A stretch of DNA of 7,871 bases, taken from contig JACPSA010000122.1 of the NCBI GenBank assembly GCA_016193545.1, positions 1 to 7,871 on the forward strand. Direction: 5' to 3'. The translations under genes were made by a program, and so were the position numbers. Shown here piece after piece: positions 1 through 5,333 of the stretch; position 1 is the first letter of the stretch, and every line of letters begins with the position of its first letter. The notes beneath the pieces are model-generated. The model worked only from the letters and a program-made list of their open reading frames with translations. It was not told the DNA's origin and did not search any database. The stretch comes from Chloroflexota bacterium. GTDB taxonomy: Bacteria > Chloroflexota > Dehalococcoidia > Dehalococcoidales > UBA2162.

Positions 1-2
1 AG

Positions 3-125
3 GAGTGGATTTACCGAACACGCGTCAAGGTAAGAGTAGAGCGCGATAGAGCCGAGAGGCGTGGGAAGAAGGAGGAGGAGTCAGCCAGGAAGGAGGTGGA
101 GCAGCCAGAACTGTTTGAGCTCTAG
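3..125 (+). CDS. C-terminal end of an unidentified protein (5' part outside window)
   Basis: Frame 3 is open from the left edge to TAG at 123-125, giving 40 residues; the other two plus frames are stopped early. The fragment begins EWIYRTRVKVRVERDRAE, continues with a highly charged Lys/Glu/Arg stretch, and ends QPELFEL. An intrinsic terminator begins 20 bp after the stop, which supports a real gene end. I do not recognise the family. The Q-x-x-L-F pentapeptide close to the C-terminus resembles the bacterial sliding-clamp binding consensus (QL[S/D]LF), which occurs at the ends of DNA polymerases, MutS and some transposases. That resemblance is only suggestive in so short a fragment. It could equally be a low-complexity tail without function. 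Confidence 0.6.
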   Translation, partial: EWIYRTRVKVRVERDRAERRGKKEEESARKEVEQPELFEL

Positions 126-144
126 GATTCTCAGGCATCTGCTT

Positions 145-182
145 AAAGGGGGCTGGGGAGTTTATCCCCAGCCCCCTTTTTT
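145..182 (+). terminator. Strong rho-independent terminator
   Basis: A perfect 15-bp inverted repeat pairs 145-159 with 165-179 around a 5-nt loop (GTTTA). The stem is GC-rich (GGGGGCTGGGGA core), and the plus-strand copy runs directly into a T6 tract (177-182). It sits just after the stop of the partial gene at the left edge and should end that transcript. On the minus strand the stem is followed only by TTT and then AAGC, so it would be a much weaker stop for the leftward deacetylase transcript. Confidence 0.92.
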
Positions 183-205
183 GTATCTAATCACACTAAA
201 CAAGC

Positions 206-253
206 GATTGTTTTAACAAAATACTTGATTGTTACCTAGCCCAACAAAATACT
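206..253. repeat. Duplicated bipartite motif GATTGTT...AACAAAATACT
   Basis: The pair GATTGTT + AACAAAATACT occurs twice in succession: at 206-212/215-225 (2-nt spacer) and at 227-233/243-253 (9-nt spacer). Within each copy TTGTT and AACAA form a short inverted repeat. The area is AT-rich and non-coding, between the terminator and the end of the leftward deacetylase gene. No function can be assigned. Nothing else is visible in the remainder of the gap to 363. Confidence 0.45.
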
Positions 254-363
254 GAAAAGTTTAATACTTGGTAAGGAAGACCCCCCTTGACGATAGTTGG
301 ATAGAAGGTTAATTATTAGTTTCTGTACCGGAAGTGTCAAACATCTGCTGTGTTACCATGTTT

Positions 364-1242
364 TCAGGTTAATTTCATGTCCATAAAGTTTTCATAATAC
401 CAGCTGGCTATTTCCCGGCCAGTAGCGATCCAGACCTCATTATGGCCCTTAATGTATTGCAGAGCCTTATCCAGATAGCCAATTCGGAAAGGTTGTCCGA
501 TTAGGAAAGGATGTAGTGCAATGCACATAATACGGGCATGGTTAGCGCCCTCTTGATACAGGGTATCAAACTGGTCTTTAATCATTTCACCGAATTGCTG
601 GTGACTTACCTGCCGCCGGAAGGCGGCTCGGTCATTAATATCCTGGGCGTAAGGCATTGAGATGAGACTTCCCCTCTTCACTTTCATTGGAAAAGGCTGG
701 TCATCGCAGCACCAGTCACATAGGTATTTTATTCCATTTTCAGCCAAGATATCGGGAGTATTGAAAGTCTCCTGCAATGCCGGTCCAAGCCAGCCTATAG
801 GGCGTTGCTGTACCGCCTGGGTAATTGTATCCAGACTAGTAGCAATAACCTGCCTTTCCTCGGCCTCACTCAGACCGCCAAGGGGACTGGAATTGCTGGT
901 GCCATGGCCCAGAAACTCCCAGTGGCGCTTTTTACACTCCTCTATGATAATCGGATATCGGCTGCAAACATCCGAATTGAGCAGTACCGAGGCTTTGATG
1001 TTATGTTTATCCAGCGTTTCCATGACTCTCCAGATACCAACCCTGTTGCCGTAATCCCGTACTGAATAGTCCATGACATTGGGTGGGCCCGCACGGTAGG
1101 GTCTGAGCTCGCCAAAATCAGCAGTCCCGATATCAAAGTGCTCAATGTTAACCCCTACCCATACCGCTACCCTGGCCCGGTCAGGTAACTTGAAAGGTTT
1201 TCGCGTGATGAGAGGTGAATAGTCATAGCGGATGTTCTCCAT
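364..1242 (-). CDS. PuuE-like polysaccharide deacetylase-fold (CE4/NodB-type) hydrolase
   Basis: The product is a 292-aa cytoplasmic protein without signal peptide or membrane segment. It resembles the PuuE (allantoinase-type) branch of the polysaccharide deacetylase fold and is probably a C-N hydrolase. Signposts, in order: a strand plus VGVNIEHFD at 29-37 in place of the classical TFDDG; an N-terminal DYGNRVGIWR block (63-72) typical of this branch; FLGHGTSNS at 110-118, where the usual H-x3-H keeps His113 but has Asn117; GWLGP at 150-154; CDWCCDD at 175-181; and ALHPFLIGQPFR at 242-253 with His244. The incomplete metal triad fits PuuE-like proteins better than chitin or peptidoglycan deacetylases. 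The ATG start is supported by AGGAGGG 6 nt upstream. The gene lies 180 bp downstream of the Fe-S operon and has its own candidate promoter. The substrate is unknown; allantoin is not implied, since no other ureide genes are present. Confidence 0.85.
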   Translation of the reverse strand: MENIRYDYSPLITRKPFKLPDRARVAVWVGVNIEHFDIGTADFGELRPYRAGPPNVMDYSVRDYGNRVGIWRVMETLDKHNIKASVLLNSDVCSRYPIIIEECKKRHWEFLGHGTSNSSPLGGLSEAEERQVIATSLDTITQAVQQRPIGWLGPALQETFNTPDILAENGIKYLCDWCCDDQPFPMKVKRGSLISMPYAQDINDRAAFRRQVSHQQFGEMIKDQFDTLYQEGANHARIMCIALHPFLIGQPFRIGYLDKALQYIKGHNEVWIATGREIASWYYENFMDMKLT

Positions 1243-1281
1243 CTTTGCCCTCCTATTCAGTAAGTAAAATGGTTAACGAAT

Positions 1282-1310
1282 ACTGTAACCTCTTTTTAAT
1301 TGAAATTCAA
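1282..1310 (-). promoter_or_regulatory. Candidate sigma-70 promoter of the deacetylase-fold gene
   Basis: On the minus strand TTGAAT (1310-1305), a 17-nt spacer and TACAGT (1287-1282) match the consensus at four positions each. Transcription would begin near 1275, giving a leader of about 33 nt that contains the AGGAGGG ribosome site. The -35 box lies inside a perfect 13-bp palindrome (ATTGAA-A-TTCAAT, plus strand 1299-1311) that could be an operator. The match is moderate and the region is AT-rich, so chance resemblance is possible. Confidence 0.4.
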
Positions 1311-1374
1311 TATCACATTCTAAGTAAATGTTAAAATTCTCTCACCTGACCGCCAAGCGTCCGTCAATTTATTC

Positions 1375-1395
1375 TGACACTACCGCTTAGTGTCA
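1375..1395 (-). terminator. Inverted repeat after the Fe-S operon, possible weak terminator
   Basis: TGACACTA (1375-1382) and TAGTGTCA (1388-1395) form a perfect 8-bp stem with a 5-nt loop, 27 bp beyond the stop of the last gene of the leftward operon. Read on the minus strand, the hairpin is followed by GAATAAATT, which is not a proper U-tract. Termination would therefore be inefficient, and a regulatory hairpin or operator is an alternative. Confidence 0.35.
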
Positions 1396-1422
1396 CCCTA
1401 GCATATTGAGATAAAGGCAGCC

Positions 1423-2061
1423 CTATCCCCCGGGACTGCTGGCAATATACTGGCTGAGTAGTTCCTCGGCGCGCTTGGGATTGAAAACACCGCAGACACA
1501 GGGCTTAGCGATGATGCCAGCCGCCTTCTCCGGGCTAAGCCGGCGCTTTCTCACATCGTCAGCCATCCGCCGCACCAGGTTAAATGAAACCATGCCGTGA
1601 CCACACATCGTCGTAATGTCCAATATTTCAGACTGCCGGGATAAACGCTCTACTTTACCCCACACCCCCAGGGAACATTGCGCGGTATGGCGTTTGATAC
1701 CCGCTGCCTGGCACATTCTGTCCGCCTCCCTGAAAAGTCCGCTGACAATCACCGATACACCCAGGTCGGCTTTAACTACGTCCTTGACGAACGCTCCCGC
1801 CCTTTCTTTATCATCGAAGACCAGGTAAGCCTTTTTTTCTTTAACAACTCCCTCTACCAGCTCCTCGGGAGAGACGGTAAACCGATTCCCCACCCTCGGC
1901 GAGCCGATGTTCACCGGATGATACTTAAGCCCCAGTTGTAAGAACTCCTGCAGCTTCGGGCCGACATTCTTATCATTGAAACCTGAAGCAGCATACATAA
2001 AAACAACGTAATCCTTACTCAGGCTTTCTAAAGTCCCCTGACGATGGTTAGTATGAGTCAT
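1423..2061 (-). CDS. Conserved-looking cysteine-motif protein of unknown family
   Basis: The product is a 212-aa soluble protein with no signal peptide. I do not recognise the family. The N-terminal two thirds alternate strands and helices (YVVFMYAASGF 18-28, KAYLVFDD 77-84, VSVIVSGLF 102-110), like a small alpha/beta domain. The C-terminal third holds the distinctive part: SLGVWG at 130-135, TMCGHGMVSFNLV at 151-163, and KPCVCGVFNPKRAEELL at 186-202. The cysteines are 117, 129, 153, 188 and 190; Cys129, 153, 188 and 190 could form a metal or Fe-S site, which is inference. ATG overlaps the upstream ferredoxin-like gene's TGA as ATGA, and its GGAGGA ribosome site lies inside that gene's last codons (EGGK), indicating translational coupling. 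A partnership with the ferredoxin-like protein is therefore likely. Confidence 0.85.
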   Translation of the reverse strand: MTHTNHRQGTLESLSKDYVVFMYAASGFNDKNVGPKLQEFLQLGLKYHPVNIGSPRVGNRFTVSPEELVEGVVKEKKAYLVFDDKERAGAFVKDVVKADLGVSVIVSGLFREADRMCQAAGIKRHTAQCSLGVWGKVERLSRQSEILDITTMCGHGMVSFNLVRRMADDVRKRRLSPEKAAGIIAKPCVCGVFNPKRAEELLSQYIASSPGG

Positions 2062-2798
2062 CGCTTTCCTCCTTCCAGAATTTTAGCCCGAGGACGACCC
2101 AGTCCCAGATTACTTTTGCCGTTAGGGCGGAGCTTAAAGCCTGCCTCGGCAGCAACATCTTCGGCCGGCAGACTGCCATCAGGTTCCAACATCGATGCTA
2201 CGTCCACACTGATAACGGTATCCACTTCCCGGGCAACTTTGTCTAAAGCCTTTAATACCTGAGGTGCCCTGGCAACGGTAGTCTTAAACTCCAGAATCGC
2301 CGAGAGCACTTTTTCTCCACGAATGTCCTCTTTAATTTTACCTTTACCGGGGTCTTCAAAGAGGTTATAGGTGGGATTATCGCTGACGAGTTCCACCCCT
2401 AGAGGAATTATGGCTTGAGCCACCCTTTCGATATCCCTCATCCAGGTTCCGGTACCGGGACGGCCTAACTCTGCGGCAATCCCGACATAACCCCGCGGAT
2501 AACGGCCGGTGACATCGTTGGTCTTGGTCTCTTCCGTGCCCCGCCCGGTAACGCTGGTAGAGGGATGAACCAGACAGGGGTCACTGAACTCAGCCCTGAT
2601 GATGCGCGGCCAGGACAGCTCCGGCTGCCACAGAGCATCATATTCACAAATACCCACCCTCAGGCAGCAGCCGCATTCGACACACTCCTCCTCATCGATA
2701 AAAACACGCTCCTCTTGGGGAAACTCCTTGATGGCACCCACGGGACAGTAACACACGCACTCCAGACAGCCGACGCACCTCGCCTTATCTACCCTCAT
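2058..2798 (-). CDS. Dicluster 4Fe-4S ferredoxin-type protein with unrecognised C-terminal domain
   Basis: The product is a 246-aa protein. Residues 1-56 form a two-cluster ferredoxin module. The first site is Cys8, 11, 14 and 18 followed by Pro19 (CxxCxxCxxxCP, with an extra Cys16). The second is Cys39, 42, 45 and 51, a C-x2-C-x2-C-x5-C variant with Glu52 replacing the usual proline and an extra Cys44. After a linker, residues 98-200 look like repeated strand-helix-strand units: GYVGIAAELGRPGTGTW 103-119, then a helix, and VLSAILEFKTT 164-174 followed by a helix and TVISVDVA 194-201. I cannot name this domain; an ACT-like or ferredoxin-like fold is one guess. It probably passes electrons to or from a partner enzyme. 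Its start is fixed by AAGGAGGG just upstream. It is the middle gene of the hydrolase operon and overlaps the next gene by 4 bp. Confidence 0.88.
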   Translation of the reverse strand: MRVDKARCVGCLECVCYCPVGAIKEFPQEERVFIDEEECVECGCCLRVGICEYDALWQPELSWPRIIRAEFSDPCLVHPSTSVTGRGTEETKTNDVTGRYPRGYVGIAAELGRPGTGTWMRDIERVAQAIIPLGVELVSDNPTYNLFEDPGKGKIKEDIRGEKVLSAILEFKTTVARAPQVLKALDKVAREVDTVISVDVASMLEPDGSLPAEDVAAEAGFKLRPNGKSNLGLGRPRAKILEGGKR

Positions 2799-2803
2799 AT
2801 ACC

Positions 2804-2838
2804 CTCCTTGACCCGTTGGGTCATGGCTCAGGAAGGAG
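2804..2838 (-). promoter_or_regulatory. Nested inverted repeats that could mask the ferredoxin-like gene's ribosome site
   Basis: In the 76-bp gap after the hydrolase gene, a perfect 6-bp hairpin (TGACCC/GGGTCA, loop of 3, 2809-2823) lies directly next to the AAGGAG ribosome site (plus-strand CTCCTT 2804-2809). Upstream on the transcript, CTCCTT (plus-strand AAGGAG 2833-2838) is an exact complement of that ribosome site. Pairing of the two around the hairpin would hide the site. No ligand or regulator is evident, so this is a structural possibility only. Confidence 0.3.
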
Positions 2839-2874
2839 TTAACGTCGCGAGCAAATCGGGACCTTCGTCTTTTA

Positions 2875-3600
2875 CTACGACTTGGGCAGGTTCAGCTTCT
2901 TCAAGAAATCGAGCACAGTCCGGTTGAAAAACTCCGGGTTATCCCGGTTAGCCGGGTGGCCAGCCCCGGGGACTACAACGTGCTCAGCCCCCGGAATAAC
3001 CTCAGCCATATACTCCGCCCCCCGGAGATAGGGCGTGTCATTCTCGCCCACCAGGATCAGAGTAGGCACTTTAATCTTATCCAGACTCTCGATGACCCGC
3101 GAGTCATGCTGCATGACCACCTTGCGCGCCATGTGAATCACTCCTACCGGATGTTTTCCTTCCGCCTCCATAACCTTGACGCGCTCTTCATACTGGCGGT
3201 TCCACTCCTCGCGGCGGGCCGGATTACGGTAACCGGGGCCGGTATCCGAGAGGACAAGCGCCGCAACCATCTGCGGATGCTTCAGATAGAAACACTGTGA
3301 CTGGTACCCACCCATCGATATCCCGCCTATCACTGCCTTTTTTATGTCCAGGGTTCCGAGAAGCTGAAAGAGGTCTTCCGTCACGATATCAGGGGAATAC
3401 TGCTCGGCGGAGGGGGGACTCGTCGACTGGCCATGACCCCGGGCATCTATGGTGATGAGTCGATAATCCCGGGAAAAGGGGGCTACCTGGGGCTGCCAGG
3501 CATCATGTGAGGACGAAAAGCCGTGCTGTAAAATTACAGGGTACCCCTGTCCATGAACCTCATAATACAACTCGATACCATTGACTTTAGCTTTAGGCAT
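2875..3600 (-). CDS. Alpha/beta hydrolase (3-oxoadipate enol-lactonase/esterase-like)
   Basis: A 241-aa alpha/beta-hydrolase-fold enzyme, predicted cytoplasmic. The oxyanion-hole strand LQHGFSSS is at 24-31, DARGHGQS at 52-59, and the nucleophile elbow GISMGG at 93-98 with Ser95. The acid is Asp188 in LVGENDTP (183-190), and the base is His215 in GAGHPANRDNPEFF (212-225). All three triad members are therefore in place. The cap between about 120 and 176 is short and Arg/Glu-rich. The family includes enol-lactonases, C-C bond hydrolases and simple esterases, and sequence alone does not choose between them. The ATG start follows AAGGGGG. It is the first gene of a leftward operon with the ferredoxin-like protein and the Cys-motif protein, so its substrate is probably an intermediate of the same, unknown, pathway. 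Confidence 0.93.
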   Translation of the reverse strand: MPKAKVNGIELYYEVHGQGYPVILQHGFSSSHDAWQPQVAPFSRDYRLITIDARGHGQSTSPPSAEQYSPDIVTEDLFQLLGTLDIKKAVIGGISMGGYQSQCFYLKHPQMVAALVLSDTGPGYRNPARREEWNRQYEERVKVMEAEGKHPVGVIHMARKVVMQHDSRVIESLDKIKVPTLILVGENDTPYLRGAEYMAEVIPGAEHVVVPGAGHPANRDNPEFFNRTVLDFLKKLNLPKS

Positions 3601-3645
3601 GATATGACCCCCTTCTCTGTATATTTACAAATCAGTACCAGAGCT

Positions 3646-3675
3646 ATGTTAAAACTCTGGCCAGCTAGCTGTCAA
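3646..3675 (-). promoter_or_regulatory. Promoter of the hydrolase/Fe-S operon
   Basis: On the minus strand a consensus -35 TTGACA (3675-3670) is separated by 18 nt from TAACAT (3651-3646), with the gene starting at 3600. The -10 lies within an inverted repeat CCAGAG (3638-3643)/CTCTGG (3655-3660), and the spacer contains the palindromes CTGGCCAG (3657-3664) and CAGCTAGCTG (3662-3671). These are candidate operator half-sites. Confidence 0.6.
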
Positions 3676-3698
3676 CAAAGCAAGCTTTATGCTATATT
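3669..3698 (+). promoter_or_regulatory. Candidate purC promoter, probably giving a leaderless mRNA
   Basis: On the plus strand CTGTCA (3669-3674), an 18-nt spacer and TATATT (3693-3698) form a reasonable sigma-70 site. The expected start point, about 3705, lies at the purC ATG at 3708, so there would be essentially no leader. The -35 box overlaps the -35 box of the divergent operon, so the two promoters should compete for polymerase. Confidence 0.45.
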
Positions 3699-3707
3699 GT
3701 TGTTACG

Positions 3708-4613
3708 ATGTCAGTCTTGATGAATACCGACCTGCACCTGCCGTTATTCATCCGTGGCAAGGTGCGGGATACTTACGACCTCGGCAAATGCCTGCTCATC
3801 ATCGCCACCGACCGCATTTCCGCTTTCGATGTTGTCCTGCCCTGCGGTATACCAGACAAAGGCCGGGTGCTCAACCAGCTTTCCGCTTTCTGGTTCAGGC
3901 AGACAGAGAACCTCGTGCCCAACCACCTGATTGCCATGGTCGATGCTGTTCACACTCTCGACGACTACATCCCCCGTGAAAACCGTTTCGCCTATCCTCA
4001 GTACCTGCTGGGAAGGTCGATGATTGTCAAGAAAGTAGAGCGCATCCCAATCGAATGCGTGGTGCGCGGCTACCTCAGCGGGTCAGCCTGGGCAGAATAC
4101 CGTCAGGCAGGCACTGTATCCGGTCTCCCTCTAGCTAAAGGGCTGCGGGAAAGTCAGGCATTAATCCAGCCACTCTTTACCCCGACCACCAAGGCGGAAA
4201 CCGGGCATGACCTGCCTTTGACTATGGATGAAATGAAAAAGCTGGCGGGTAAGGCGCTGGCTGAAGAGATGCAGCAAAAGAGCCTGGCCATTTATAACTT
4301 TGCCCGTGAGTACGCCCTGACCCGGGGCATTATCATCGCCGATACCAAGATGGAGTTCGGGCTGGACAACAGCAAACTCATCCTCATCGATGAACTGCTG
4401 ACACCTGACTCTTCCCGTTTCTGGGACATTGCCCAATATAAAGTGGGACAATCACAGGATAGCTACGATAAGCAGCCGGTTCGTGACTGGCTGGTCCAGT
4501 CCGGCTGGAATAAAGAACCCCCCGCCCCGATGCTCCCGCCCGAGGTCATTGAAGCTACCACCAGGAAATACCGGCAGGCTTATCAAAGGCTAACGGGACG
4601 GGAGCTAAGATAG
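3708..4613 (+). CDS. purC: Phosphoribosylaminoimidazole-succinocarboxamide synthase (SAICAR synthetase)
   Basis: PurC joins aspartate to CAIR with ATP in de novo purine synthesis, in the cytoplasm. The 301-aa protein is the long form (yeast Ade1-like, about 300 residues), not the roughly 235-residue form of many bacteria. Diagnostic motifs are all present: the nucleotide-binding GKVRDTYDLG (17-26), ATDRISAFDVVLP (33-45), IPDKGRVLNQLS (48-59), the signature ECVVRGYLSGSAWAEY (116-131), PLFTPTTKAE (155-164), DTKMEFG (212-218) and LIDELLTPDSSRFW (226-239). The ATG at 3708 gives the usual few residues before the LPLFIRGKVRD block; an in-frame ATG at 3720 is possible. Neither has a Shine-Dalgarno site, unlike every other gene here. 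It is a single-gene unit, divergent from the hydrolase operon and convergent with hisB 32 bp away. Confidence 0.98.
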   Translation: MSVLMNTDLHLPLFIRGKVRDTYDLGKCLLIIATDRISAFDVVLPCGIPDKGRVLNQLSAFWFRQTENLVPNHLIAMVDAVHTLDDYIPRENRFAYPQYLLGRSMIVKKVERIPIECVVRGYLSGSAWAEYRQAGTVSGLPLAKGLRESQALIQPLFTPTTKAETGHDLPLTMDEMKKLAGKALAEEMQQKSLAIYNFAREYALTRGIIIADTKMEFGLDNSKLILIDELLTPDSSRFWDIAQYKVGQSQDSYDKQPVRDWLVQSGWNKEPPAPMLPPEVIEATTRKYRQAYQRLTGRELR

Positions 4614-4645
4614 CCCTAGATTTTACGGTCTTCGCCAGGAATATT

Positions 4646-5236
4646 TTACTTCTCCAACAGCTTTTTAGTACTGGGCAGTTTCCCGGCAATCCGTTCATCA
4701 ATGGTAGTCGCCATATCCAACGCTCTACCTAAGGCTTTGAACAGCGCCTCCGCTTTATGGTGGTCATTGATGCCATAAATAATACGGGCGTGGAGATTGA
4801 GCTTGGCTTCAGCCGCCAGAGACTCAAGGAAATGACGGATAAGGTCGGTTGAGAAACCAGCCATATCATTATCACTGAAGGGCAGTTCCAGTACGGTATA
4901 TCCCCGCCCGCTGATGTCCACGACCACCATCGCCAGTGCGTCATCCATAGGCACGGCGGCATCAGCCATGCGGACAATGCCCCGCTTCTCCGACAGGGCT
5001 TGAGTCAGGGCTTTCCCCAGGCAAAGGGCAACATCTTCCGCCAGGTGATGCTGGTCATCCCCGCTGGCTGAAATCTTCAGGTCGAACCGGCCGTGCTGCG
5101 CCACCTGTGCCAGAAGGTGGTCGAACATCTTAATCCCGGTACTTATCTGCCACTGGCCGCTGCCATCGATATTAAGCGCCAGGCTGATATTGGTTTCTTT
5201 AGTTTTTCTTTTGATAGTAGCTGTTCTTTTCTGCAT
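4646..5236 (-). CDS. hisB: Imidazoleglycerol-phosphate dehydratase
   Basis: HisB dehydrates imidazole glycerol phosphate to imidazole acetol phosphate, the step before HisC. At 196 aa it is the monofunctional type, with no N-terminal HAD phosphatase, so histidinol-phosphatase must be encoded elsewhere. The two metal-binding HHxxE motifs are present: His63-His64-x2-Glu67 (HHLAED, where HHTVED is commoner) and His159-His160-x2-Glu163 (GINDHHKAEALFKA). MFDHLLAQVAQHGRFDL (37-53) carries His40 and His48; MDDALA (97-102), LNLH (146-149) and the C-terminal PSTKKLL (188-194) also fit. The ATG follows GGTGGAG by 8 nt. It is the last gene of the his operon, set 240 bp apart from hisC by a palindromic element. 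No terminator is visible between it and the convergent purC. Confidence 0.98.
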   Translation of the reverse strand: MQKRTATIKRKTKETNISLALNIDGSGQWQISTGIKMFDHLLAQVAQHGRFDLKISASGDDQHHLAEDVALCLGKALTQALSEKRGIVRMADAAVPMDDALAMVVVDISGRGYTVLELPFSDNDMAGFSTDLIRHFLESLAAEAKLNLHARIIYGINDHHKAEALFKALGRALDMATTIDERIAGKLPSTKKLLEK

Positions 5237-5333
5237 TGCCGCTTCTCCACCTGCTAATTGTTGGATAGCCGGGTATCTGGCTCTAAAATTTCCACATCCA
5301 GTTTAGCACATTTCCCTAAAACCATTTTGTTTA

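Noticed and set aside
145..182. Bidirectional terminator also ending the leftward deacetylase transcript
   Set aside because: On the minus strand the stem is followed by only three T residues and then AAGC, and it lies over 180 bp past that gene's stop. It is convincing only for the plus strand.
287..315. TTGACG followed by an AT-rich stretch, resembling a plus-strand promoter
   Set aside because: No acceptable -10 hexamer lies at the right distance, and the only downstream sequence on that strand is antisense to the deacetylase-fold gene.
662..1065. Two overlapping plus-strand frames inside the deacetylase-fold gene
   Set aside because: They lie antisense to a well-supported gene, lack recognisable domains and have no ribosome sites.
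364..1242. Allantoinase (puuE) as a firm assignment
   Set aside because: Only subfamily-level resemblance is visible, and no urate or ureide degradation genes are nearby.
2565..3300. Plus-strand frames antisense to the Fe-S and hydrolase genes
   Set aside because: The minus-strand products show clear motifs in the same bases; the plus-strand translations show none.
3601..3707. Purine riboswitch or PurR box controlling purC
   Set aside because: No conserved three-way junction aptamer elements or recognisable PurR operator could be found, and the predicted purC leader is essentially absent.
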